From assembly GCA_016802295.1 (NCBI GenBank), contig JAESIW010000162.1:385146-449145 (forward strand): DNA of 64,000 nt, read 5' to 3'. Of this stretch, positions 22,930-31,726 are shown in pieces. Source of the DNA: Brachionus rotundiformis (Eukaryota; Rotifera; Eurotatoria; Ploima; Brachionidae). Position numbers and translations under genes: made by a program. Each line of letters starts with the position of its first letter. Within the stretch, counting starts at the first letter, position 1. The notes below the pieces were generated by a model that saw only the letters and a list, made by a program, of their open reading frames with translations, had not been told where the DNA came from and made no database searches.

Positions 22930-23424
22930 TTAATAAGGTCTGGCCCGACGATCGTAGGACGACGAATAAGCTCGGTCCCTGCGATCGTGAGCATCGCGAC
23001 CATGGCTGCGAGCAATCTCGACAGCAACGTCCAAATAATCTCCAATAACAAATTTCTTTGACTGCAGAGTGGCATTGTCATCAGGACCCTTGGTGCCAAT
23101 GGTAGTGCTGCCAATCTCCTTCATCCTGAAGCCTGCGCCGCGCTGATTCGGCCACACTACCGCAAAATTGAAGGTAGTTCCTTTGGTCTTGGTGTTCGGG
23201 TACACATCAGTAATGAGTCTGGTTATTTCCTTGAGAGTGGCGTCCAGCCACGTATGTATTTGCAGCTCGTTGGACGGCACCTGTCTGACGTAGTCGTTTG
23301 GCCGGTTGTGACGACCGGTCGTGTTGCAAAACACCCGCAACAATAGCGGACATGTCTTTTCTCTGTCAATCTGCACCTCGCTCTCTTTCTGAACCTCCTC
23401 TGCCACTTTAGACTCAAGACCCAT
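22930..23424 (-). CDS. SAP18: SAP18, Sin3A-associated protein / ASAP complex subunit
   Basis: A single intronless frame of 164 residues. It matches the SAP18 family: the DREKTCPLLLRVFCNTTGRH start, then NELQIHTWLDATLKEITRLI, TFNFAVVWPN and the YLDVAVEIA end, the ubiquitin-like fold that binds RNPS1 and Acinus in the ASAP/PSAP splicing complexes and also associates with Sin3-HDAC. The short C-terminal tail is Arg/Ser/Tyr-rich (HDRRDRAYSSSYDRR). Human SAP18 is about 153-172 residues, so the gene is complete. The start ATG at 23424 is the first in frame and gives the usual short acidic N-terminus. Confidence 0.95.
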   Translation of the reverse strand: MGLESKVAEEVQKESEVQIDREKTCPLLLRVFCNTTGRHNRPNDYVRQVPSNELQIHTWLDATLKEITRLITDVYPNTKTKGTTFNFAVVWPNQRGAGFRMKEIGSTTIGTKGPDDNATLQSKKFVIGDYLDVAVEIARSHGRDAHDRRDRAYSSSYDRRARPY

Positions 23425-23680
23425 CTTCTAAATTATCTCTTAAATTAATTTATTATCTTTTCTAATTTAATTAAGTTTAAAAATTTTCATAAATTTCTCG
23501 TGTCCACTTTTAAAGAAGTTCTCACGCCTCTTTGGTTAATTAATCCTGGTAAAAAAATCCAAAGACAAAAATAAAAATATTTATTTATCAAAAAAGTGAA
23601 AGAAATAAGTTTAATTTAGAATTAAATTAATTAATTTATTTAAAAATAAATAAAGAAAAAAATAGATAGTAGGATATTAT

Positions 23681-24904
23681 TCACAGCGGCAAGTTAGCTT
23701 GTAGTCTGGCCTTGTTTAGAGTGGCCCTTAGGTAAAATTGCTTCCTGGACAAGAGTCTTACTTGTTTTAAAAAGTTTTCCATGTCAATCGTTTGGTGATT
23801 GAGGCCCTCGGTCAAATAGAAAAGCAAGTCTTGGATGGCCATCTCCTCGGCGTACAGCTGAAGCATTTGCCGATAGAGCGGCGTCGGCGTTACCACCGCA
23901 TCTTCGGCGCTAGTGTTGTCTCTGTGCTTCATTTGGTTTAGGTTCTGGTTTATTTCTGTGGTTTTGTCTTTGAGTTCGGTGCTTAGATGGTCAATGTTGA
24001 GGCATTCGTTTTCGGCCTCTGTGATCAAGGTGTTTAGAGTGGCGCGGCTGGACTCGAGGTCGTAGTTGACGCGCTTGAGCGAGTCGATCTCGGCCAGTTT
24101 CTCATCGCAGGCGTCCTTGAAGCGCTTGCGGATTTTGTCCTGGATGGCGGATATGAGCGACATGCGGTAGTGCTCGGGCTTGATGGTGTCGTCCGGGTAG
24201 GAGACGCGGGCAGTGGCCTGGTTGATGGCGGGGTTGCTGGCGCTCTTCATGGGGTTGTAGGCCTGGCCGGCAGACGGCATCGGGTAGTAGGGGCTGTTCG
24301 AAGCGGGATAGGGGGTTGGGTAGCTGAGGACCGATGCGGTCGGGTAGGGGGGAGAGACCGGGAAGGAGGAGCGGGCATCGGTGGGGTAGGGCGGCGTGTT
24401 GGACGCGGCATAGGGCCTGGTGATGGCGCCGGTCGAAGCCGATGCTATTGCCGGGTTGCGGGCAGGCTTCGAGAACAGTGGTGTTTGCTCGCTGAATTTT
24501 ATGGTCATTAGGTTGAGCAGCATGTAGAGGTCTGAGTGCTGGTGGCTCCATTCGGTCAAGCAGGGCAGTCTGATCCGTCCGCTGGCGTCCACTGTCTCGG
24601 ACACGTTTATGCTCATTTCAGGCGTGGGACGCACATAGGCAATGGGCACCTCGTACGGATGGGTGTCGCTGAGGAATATTTGAATGGGTATGTTGTACAC
24701 TGCGTTGCGGAAATTGACCGGTATGGTGCCTGACAGACAGAGCAGTTCTTTGCTCATGCCGTTCGGGTACACGTATCGCTCAGTCTTGGGAAACAGATCC
24801 TTGAAGTAGCTTAGAGCGCCAGTTATGTCGCGTTTGGTCGAGTCTTTGTACTTGTATGAACATTTGGATAGCAAATCATTCAGTATTCGTTCGCTCGGAG
24901 TCAT
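23681..24904 (-). CDS. TSG101: TSG101 / Vps23, ESCRT-I subunit
   Basis: Intronless frame of 407 residues. Residues about 1-145 form the UEV domain, the catalytically dead ubiquitin E2 variant (YKDSTKRDITGALSYF, FLSDTHPYEVPIAYVRPTPEM, RIRLPCLTEWSHQHSDLYML), which binds ubiquitin and P(S/T)AP peptides. A Pro/Tyr/Ala-rich linker spans about 150-230, a coiled-coil about 245-310, and the C-terminal steadiness box about 330-405 (QMLQLYAEEMAIQDLLFYL). ESCRT-I sorts ubiquitylated cargo at endosomes and acts in cytokinetic abscission. Human TSG101 is 390 residues. The linker is GC-rich compared with its neighbours. An overlapping antisense frame in that linker is a composition artefact. Confidence 0.95.
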   Translation of the reverse strand: MTPSERILNDLLSKCSYKYKDSTKRDITGALSYFKDLFPKTERYVYPNGMSKELLCLSGTIPVNFRNAVYNIPIQIFLSDTHPYEVPIAYVRPTPEMSINVSETVDASGRIRLPCLTEWSHQHSDLYMLLNLMTIKFSEQTPLFSKPARNPAIASASTGAITRPYAASNTPPYPTDARSSFPVSPPYPTASVLSYPTPYPASNSPYYPMPSAGQAYNPMKSASNPAINQATARVSYPDDTIKPEHYRMSLISAIQDKIRKRFKDACDEKLAEIDSLKRVNYDLESSRATLNTLITEAENECLNIDHLSTELKDKTTEINQNLNQMKHRDNTSAEDAVVTPTPLYRQMLQLYAEEMAIQDLLFYLTEGLNHQTIDMENFLKQVRLLSRKQFYLRATLNKARLQANLPL

Positions 24905-25909
24905 TATTTATCTGAGTCATAAAATTAATTAAATCTTATTTATAATATATTAATGTTCAGTTAATAGACTAGATTAATTAGTCTCAAAGTGTATTTGTTT
25001 CTATTAGCATTTTTTAGTGGTGACAAAACAAACTTAACATTTGTGCAGCATTTGAAAATATTAAAAATAAGCCTTCTAAATGATCTTTAATTAGTATTTT
25101 TAATAATTAATTCATTTTTAATCATCTTTTAATGCTGTACTCATTATTATTTATATTACAAATAATTAAATTTATCAATTAAATATAAATGATTTATTTA
25201 ATTCCTAAAAAAAAACAAAATTTTTGTGATTCTTTATAATTTCAAAACTAAATTTAATGATAAATGATAAATGATAAATTTAAATAGAAACAGATAATAT
25301 CATCTTTTAACTGTTATGAATTCCGATCTAGTTCTAACAATACTATTGAATTTTTCTTTAAAGATCCTTCCAAAATATAATTATATTAATCAATTTTAGT
25401 TAATTGTTTTAAATTAATAATTTAATTATTTTTATATCTTAGTGAAAACTTATATCTATCTAATCAGGTTATTAATAAACTAACGTTTCATAATCCTGAG
25501 TTTTTCAATTCATTGGTCAATTTAATTACCAAATAAACCAAGCTAACAGCTACCAAAAATATATTATTTATCATCATTATTTTATTTTCATTAGTGTTTT
25601 ATAATTTTTACTAATATAATTTCATAATAAATATCAAATATCGTTTAAATTTGTCTTTTAACAGTATGAAAAATTTAATAATAATTGTTTACTAATTTAG
25701 CAATTTAAAATAATATTTATTAAATAAATAAGATAAAAATTCATTTAGCGTCATAAAAATCTCACATTTTGACATTTTATTTTAAGTAATTTTTTTTTAA
25801 CCAAAAGACCGATTATCTAATGTATAAACATTAAAATAGTGAAATAAATAATAAATTTTTTAAAAATAAATAATCATAATTATAAATATTATGTAAAAAA
25901 AATAACTCC
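24905..25909. other. AT-rich intergenic region
   Basis: One kilobase of very AT-rich sequence between TSG101 and the 3' end of taxilin, both on the minus strand. Includes short TGATAAA tandem copies near 25257-25280. I see no coding signal, RNA gene or inverted repeat. Confidence 0.5.
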
Positions 25910-27385
25910 TTATTCGGACTTGACTTCTTCGGCCTCTTTGGTCTGAGTTTCTTCCGAACTTTCTTGCTGTGGTTGTGGTTGCTCATAAGCCTTGAGTTTT
26001 TGCTTGAACACCTCTCGCTCGGCTTGCAGAGCCCTTGAAATTTTCTCCATCGAGTCATACTTGTTTCTGAGCGTCTTGTTCTCGGCTTCGAGCTCACCTT
26101 TCTTTACCAAGAAAAAAGTTAGACCAACTCAATTTTAAACACAAACTGACCTACCTGAGCCATAACTGACTGCAATGATTTATCGCAGGCTTCCCATTTT
26201 TTTTTCCATTGACTAGTCTCAGCTTCCAATTTTTTTATTTTTTTGGTCATCTATCAATCGATTGATAATTTAGCCTAAATATTAGTGATTACTCATGGTT
26301 TACCTTGTCCATTTCGGTTTTGAACGAGTCAAACATTTGGTTGCTTTTTTTCAATGTAGTCTGGAACTCTTCGTACTTTTCGGTGTACGATGACAGCTGA
26401 GATCTCAGTTGTTTCTCTGTTTCTTGGTGAAATTCACATTTTTTAATCAACTCGTTACAATGAGTCTCAAACTAATTAAAAATAATTAATTAAATTCAAA
26501 AATTATTAAAAATTATCTACTATGGTCTTTTCAGCCTTGCTTCTTTCTGTCATCTCGTTTAATTTTAGCTCACACTGCTGAAACTTGGCATCAGCAAGCT
26601 GAATTTCCAAGTCCTTGTGCTTCAATACTTTTTCAACATGCTTTATTGGATAACAATTAATCAATTTTGATAAGAGATAATTTTTTTATATTACTTGCTC
26701 CCTCAGCTCGTACTGCTCGAGGAGATTCTTCAGTTTGGCGGCGAGCTGAGAGTTCTCTTGGATAAGACTGCTATTTTTGTCCGAATTCTCGGACACTTGT
26801 TTATTTATCTCTTCTATTGAAGCCTTGATTAAATTGTTAAAATATCAGAATTTAACTTTTTTAATTAGAATACCTGAAATTTGGTGGTTATCTCTTTGCG
26901 TTTGTCCTCTTCATCTTTGATCCTCATCAAATTTTCTTCCTTGATTGTCTTGTTGTACTTTTGAAGCTCTCTGCACAAATTCTCCAGCTTATCTTTGGCA
27001 AGCAAAGCCTTGGTGTACTCACTTTGAGCAAAGTCTTTTTGCTTGGTCAAGCTTTGAACAGACTTTTCCAATTCTTTGATGTTCGAGTTCATTTTTTTGC
27101 CATTTTCTTGCTCTTCCAACAATTTTTCGCCCACCAAATAGAATTTTTCTTCCATAGTTGCGCCAGAATCGCTGCATTTTCTCAACAGATTGTCTTAAAA
27201 ATTCAAAATTAATTTTTCTCAATAGCTTTTTTTAATTTATTTCCACACTGACCAACTAATTTATCAATTTTTTTCTTTTGCTTGGCTTCTATTTTGATAT
27301 TTTCAATGGTCAACTCGGTCAATTTTGTGCAATTTTCATTCTCGATATTGTTTATTGATTCCGATTGATTTTGTTCAGATTCCAT
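25910..27385 (-). CDS. TXLN: Taxilin (syntaxin-binding coiled-coil protein)
   Basis: Seven exons: 27385-27253, 27193-26874, 26823-26695, 26640-26521, 26471-26304, 26250-26155 and 26101-25910, totalling 386 codons with agreeing phases; introns are 49-59 bp. Nearly the entire protein is a coiled-coil. Diagnostic taxilin segments include KLENLCRELQKYNKTIKEEN near residues 95-115, LAAKLKNLLEQYELREQ, FDSFKTEMDKMTKKIKKLE and KISRALQAEREVF near the C-terminus. Taxilins bind free syntaxins and the nascent polypeptide-associated complex and act in intracellular traffic. The alpha/beta/gamma class cannot be decided. The acidic tail (EETQTKEAEEVKSE) is typical of the family. Confidence 0.92.
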
Positions 27386-27894
27386 TTTTTCAAAATTAAA
27401 TGATTTGGTTCTTAACCGATATAAATATATATCTTTTTTATTGACCTTTATAGTAACTTATGCTGAAAATATATATAAAATATTCAGGTTATTTTTTAAG
27501 TTATTTATTCAGCTATTTGAATATAAAATAATATAAAATTTAAAAAAATTTTTTAGGCAAACAGAATAAATTTAACAAAAATATCTTAAAAAAATTAAGT
27601 ATCTAAAAATTTGGTTAACTTATTGATTATTTAGATAGTTAAATATTGGATGATGAAATAAAAATGTAAAGTTGAAGTAAGCAGATAGATGATGTATACT
27701 TTTTGGATATAAATTCTGTCGTGGTGTCACAAAGCATTGAACTGGCCAATATGCAAAATCAAAAATTTTAAAAATTTTAAAAAATTATCTTATATTAAAG
27801 CATATTTTGATAATAATTAAATGGAATTGTTTATTTAACTAAGGCACATTTTTCAAAACAAATTATCTTTTTATTAATAATTTTGGTTATTTTC
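27386..27894. other. Intergenic spacer between taxilin and the MULE element
   Basis: AT-rich sequence with nothing recognisable, apart from the left copy of the transposon target-site duplication at 27887-27894. Confidence 0.5.
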
Positions 27895-29689
27895 GGTAGT
27901 CAGACCTTTTCGACAAAGTCACTTCCGACAAGTCATTTCCGATGAGTCATATCCGACAGATTACTATCCGATAGTGCCTTATCCGACAAAATAATTTCCG
28001 ATAAGCCATTTCCGACAAATCACCATCCGACAATTTTTGCTTTAATAATACCTTTTCTACATACATAGATAAGTCACAATGCCTCTTAACTAATATCATA
28101 TAAAAACAAATCCACTTGTCTCCTGATTTCATTTGTTATTAATATAATTGATATGTCTCAAAGTCAAGATAATATTTTTATCGAGTTTAAAACCACTAAA
28201 GGTAAACCTTGTATTGGTTATTTAGGAGAAAAGTATCGATATAAGTATGAATCTAAGATAACAGGATATAAATCATGGATTTGTTGTGAGAACGAATCTT
28301 CTGGTTGCTTAGCAACCATACAAACATTTGAAAACACCATTATCAAACAGCCAACAACCCATTTTGGCCACCAAATAGGCAACGAAAACACCATCAGAGC
28401 AGCTGTTATTTCATCAAGTATTAAAGAATCAGCAACCAATTCTCGAAGTGCACCATCGACAATTGTCAATACAGAAACACGTGGACTTCCATTAGAAATC
28501 TTGTCTCTGATGCCAACTGATAGCGCACTTACAAGAACAATCAACAGAAAGCGGAAGAAGAATTCAATTTATACCACGGATCCGGAGCATTTAATTAACC
28601 TAAGGATTCCGGAAGATTTAAAATTTACTGCACGTGGTGAAAGATTTCTATTGTGGGATTCTCTTGACAGCGAAGAAGAAGAGTCCCGGATTATAATCTT
28701 TGCCACAGACAATAGTCTTCAAGCACTATCTGAATCGCTAGAATGGTTTGCGGATGGTACTTTTAGAACAGCTCCACTTTTATTCACTCAATCATGGAAT
28801 ATTCATGCTAAAACTACTGACAAATCATTTCCATTAGTATTTTGCTTGCTTGAAGACAAGTCAGAGATTTCTTATACCAGAGTTTACGAAAAGCTTTTGG
28901 AAATTAAACCAGATCTTAAACCAAGAACAATTATGACGGATTTTGAAAAAGGTGCAATGAATGCCGGACGTTCTGTTTTTACACAATCAAATATAAAAGC
29001 GTGCTTTTTCCATCTCACGCAAAATATATGGAAACATATACAGTTATTTGGTCTTTCTGCCTTATACAAAGCTCCAGTGTCAAATGAAGAATCAACTACG
29101 CAGTTCAATAACAACTGCAAAAAACATATGAAATATTTGTTTGCCATAGCTTTTGTACCAATGAACGACGTAGTCAATGTTTTTGAATTAATAGAAAAAA
29201 ATTTACCTTCCATATTAGACCCACTTTATGACTATTTTGAAGCCAATTACATCGGAGAAGTTGTTCCACAAGAAGGAGCAGGTCGACGACGACGAAAAAA
29301 GGAACGTAAGGAACCTCAAACGAATAGTCGAAAAATATAGCGATTCAGATCCCATTCAATATCTTGATAGCATAGGTAACTATTTTGATTTTATTCATAA
29401 TTAATAAATGTTTTTAGCTTTTTTATCCTATAAATTTTACCTTTTTTTTATATTATGACTACTTATTTTATATTCACCAATAAAATTTTTATTATATTAA
29501 ATACTTTTAATTTATTTAATTATTAAAGCAAATTGTCAAAAATTGTCGGATGGTGATTTGTCGGAAATGGCTTATCGGAAATTATTTTGTCGGATAAGGC
29601 ACTATTGGATAGTAATCTGTCGGATATGACTCATCGGAAATGACTTGTCGGAAGTGACTTTGTCGGATAGGTCTGCCAGCCTTATTTTC
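27887..29689 (+). mobile_element. MULE DNA transposon with long terminal inverted repeats and 8-bp target duplication
   Basis: The element proper spans 27895-29681. Its ends are inverted copies: left GGTAGTCAGACCTTTTCG, right (complement) GGCTGGCAGACCTATCCG, then near-identical sequence for about 140 bp (27895 to about 28038, and about 29525 to 29681). The repeats contain internal subrepeats of the form TTCCGACAAGTCA. The sequence TTATTTTC lies directly outside both ends (27887-27894 and 29682-29689), an 8-bp target-site duplication. The interior encodes a MULE-type transposase with a FLYWCH finger. Long TIRs, 8-9-bp duplications and this transposase are characteristic of the Mutator-like superfamily. 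Near-identity of the TIRs argues for recent insertion, but the transposase is internally deleted. Confidence 0.92.
28153..29340 (+). CDS. FLYWCH/MULE transposase, internally deleted and frameshifted at the 3' end
   Basis: Intronless frame of 395 residues. Residues about 8-75 form a FLYWCH-type zinc finger (GKPCIGYLGEKYRYKY, GYKSWICCE, SGCLATI, terminal HFGH). Residues about 185-330 are the MULE DDE core: FADGTFRTAPLLFTQSWNIH with the first Asp, RTIMTDFEKGAMNAG with the second Asp, and ACFFHLTQNIWKHI with the conserved Cys/His. After EANYIGEVVPQEGAGRRRRKK the frame goes on only to an unrelated tail. The family C-terminus (NLKRIVEKYSDSD, then QYLDSIG) is present immediately downstream but in the next frame, ending at the TAA near 29402. 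The segment that normally lies between, including the RTNN(S)VEGWH motif, is missing. So a deletion fused the two parts out of frame; the copy is probably not autonomous. Confidence 0.88.
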   Translation: MSQSQDNIFIEFKTTKGKPCIGYLGEKYRYKYESKITGYKSWICCENESSGCLATIQTFENTIIKQPTTHFGHQIGNENTIRAAVISSSIKESATNSRSAPSTIVNTETRGLPLEILSLMPTDSALTRTINRKRKKNSIYTTDPEHLINLRIPEDLKFTARGERFLLWDSLDSEEEESRIIIFATDNSLQALSESLEWFADGTFRTAPLLFTQSWNIHAKTTDKSFPLVFCLLEDKSEISYTRVYEKLLEIKPDLKPRTIMTDFEKGAMNAGRSVFTQSNIKACFFHLTQNIWKHIQLFGLSALYKAPVSNEESTTQFNNNCKKHMKYLFAIAFVPMNDVVNVFELIEKNLPSILDPLYDYFEANYIGEVVPQEGAGRRRRKKERKEPQTNSRKI

Positions 29690-30239
29690 CTGACCCGTAT
29701 TAGTAAACTGTTCTGGTCCATTTAAATCTTTTCCAGATGACGTCATTGCTAATAATCTGTCCACAAGTATTAGTAGAATCAGTCTTAAACGAAAAATTGT
29801 GCCCTTTAAAAGAACAGCTAATGCTTTTCAATTTTATAGGCAGAATAGATAATTAGCTGAAAAAGTCAAAACATAAAAAAGATTGTCAGGCAAATTTTAG
29901 TTAAAAAATTTTTAAAATTTCTTTATTATATTTAGATTAATAAAAACCTTTATTTTAAAAATTTAAATTTTCATTCCTTAATTTAGTTAAATTGGTTTAA
30001 ATGGCTTATGTACCAAAAGGAGTAAATAGGACGTCATTGTGCGAAATTAAAATTGGAAATTTTATTTTTAAATACTTTAAGTTTTCAGTATTTTATATCA
30101 AAAGTTATCTAAATTAGTTAAATTAGCTAAATTGGTTTGAATGAGTCATGTAGTCAAAAGGGTATAAATAGGATGTCATTTTGGTCATTTCAAAACATTT
30201 CATTTTTTAAATTTTTATAATAAAAAAATTTTAAAAAAT
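29682..30239. other. AT-rich spacer with a pair of direct repeats
   Basis: Between the MULE and the GC-rich island. About 29980-30046 and about 30118-30184 are imperfect direct repeats about 140 bp apart; both contain AAATTGGTTT, then (A/T)AAATAGG and A(C/T)GTCATT. The second carries a TATA-box-like GGTATAAATAGG at 30161-30172, about 70 bp before the GC-rich island. Function is unknown. Confidence 0.45.
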
Positions 30240-30703
30240 GTTAGTCACCATAACTCTGCCGATCCGCAGGTCCCAAGCCCTGATGAAAAAAGAGGAGGGT
30301 GGTGGCAGCCACATGCATCGTATGTGTGTGTGTGGTCTTTCACGTAGTCTGCAGAAGAGCTGTATGGCGGGTACATAGGCCTACGGGTCTTTGTCCAAGT
30401 CTTGTCGTATGAGGGCGCCGCTGGCTTCGACCATCTCCCAGTATAGAATCCGAAAGGAGCGAGAATCTGCTGTACAGCTGACCCTCTGCAGACAGTACGT
30501 AACTTTGGAAGCCTTAAGTTAAGACAGAGAGGTCGCTTGGTTTGTGGTTCCAAGCTAGTCTAAATAGTTGCCGAGTTCGCAGCCTTGTGCTCGGATGAGT
30601 GGCGCTGTTTATGATGAACGTCCCACTGGCTTCTTAGGGAAAGACGCCGTCATAACTCTGCCAAAGCCGGTCCCAAGCCCGGTTGCGAAAAGAGGAGGGT
30701 GAC
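30240..30703 (+). repeat. GC-rich island bounded by two copies of a 53-bp motif
   Basis: About 460 bp with clearly higher GC than all surrounding DNA. It begins (30246-30300) and ends (30649-30702) with related copies containing CATAACTCTGCC, GGTCCCAAGCCC and AAAGAGGAGGGT. The right copy has CCGGTCCCAAGCCCGG, which can fold into a CCGG/CCGG stem. The island ends in a T-rich tract. No credible protein is encoded; the 102-codon frame on the minus strand has no family resemblance. The layout resembles the untranslated part of a retroelement or a structured-RNA repeat, but the class is not identified. Confidence 0.55.
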
Positions 30704-30788
30704 ATTTTTTTTAACAAAAATATAACACTTTTATTTTTCAGCTTAGTAAAAAATAAGATTATAAAAAAAAATTTTCTAAATAAAAATT

Positions 30789-31323
30789 CTATAATTCTTC
30801 AAATTTGCGCTTTGTAGTCAAATGTTGACTTGGCTGGTCAAGATCAATGGTATTTGAGTTTTCATCACATGTATTGGCCTCAAGCAAAAAATCGCTACTT
30901 TTCAGTATTTCATCAAGCTCTAAACCAACACTTGTCTCATTTAAATTCTGTTTTGAACATGATGCAGTATCATTTTGATCTATATCTAAAATTATTTAAT
31001 TTAAAATTAGACCTTTCTATAAAAGCAAGTATACTAATTTTATTATTTACACCGAAATTAAGATCTTTTTCATCGTTTTCTGCAGTGGATGTATTTGGCA
31101 AATGAGACGATGCGTTGGGATTGAGAGAACTCTGAAACAGTGATCTCAAAGTGCCAAGTTCTTTTTGCAAAGAAGAATACTTTTCAACCAATTCTTGGTA
31201 CTCTTTTTTGTGTTTGGCCAGCTCTTCTTGGGCGGCTTGGATCTTAAGTTTCTCATTCATGCGACACTTGCGGACACTTTCATTGTTTTTTTCCCGCTTA
31301 CGTCTACGCTCCTCGTCACTCAT
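30789..31323 (-). CDS. C/EBP-like bZIP transcription factor
   Basis: Two exons: 31323-31053 and 30985-30789 (67-bp intron, phase 1), giving 155 residues. Residues about 5-28 are the basic region (RRRKREKNNESVRKCRMNEK), with the NNxxVxKxR pattern of C/EBP proteins. The following helix (LAKHKKEYQELVEKYSSLQ, then KELGTLRSLF) is the leucine zipper, which closely resembles C/EBP-gamma in its ending. The C-terminal exon is acidic and unstructured. C/EBP-gamma is about 150 residues, mostly bZIP, so the size agrees. bZIP dimers bind palindromic CCAAT-related sites in the nucleus. A basic-region Ser that is normally conserved is Cys here (VRKCR), as in some other bZIP subfamilies. Confidence 0.8.
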
Positions 31324-31726
31324 CTTACGTACCTTTCTAAATTATCATACACAATTTTTTTGTCATTTATTTATTTTTTTATCTTAGTAATTTAAATAAA
31401 ATAGATAATAAATTAATTAAAATTTTGTTGAAATTATATTAAATTAAAAAAAAATTTATTTTATTAAAATTTTCAACCTTTTTTATCTTTTATTATCTTG
31501 ATTTAATAATGTAATAGAAAACATACAAAATTTTTTGTTTATTATTTAAATTATAATACAAAGACTAATTGGTCAATTAAAGATAATTAAAAAAGAGATG
31601 TTTAACCTATACAACTATTAAACTAATTACTCACTGATTTTAAACAGTGGTATGCAAAGAATAATTTTTCAAAAAATTAAAATTTTATTTTTTAAAAATT
31701 AAAAGAGAAAACTAATTAAAATAAGC
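31324..31726. other. Short AT-rich intergenic spacer
   Basis: Contains the upstream region of the bZIP gene and the 3' end of MTRR. No other feature is visible. Confidence 0.5.

Noticed and set aside
24102..24733. Several open frames on both strands across the TSG101 linker
   Set aside because: They arise from the GC-rich Pro/Tyr/Ser linker of TSG101 read in other frames; none resembles a family.
28218..29213. Antisense frames across the transposase gene
   Set aside because: Mirror images of the MULE transposase coding strand.
30285..30300. CTGATGA inside the GC-rich island as a possible hammerhead ribozyme core
   Set aside because: No stem II/GAAA arrangement follows, and the second copy of the motif has CCGGTTGC at that place, so the match is accidental.
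30245..30553. 102-codon minus-strand frame in the GC-rich island
   Set aside because: No start context, no family resemblance, and it overlaps the duplicated hairpin motif; composition explains the lack of stops.
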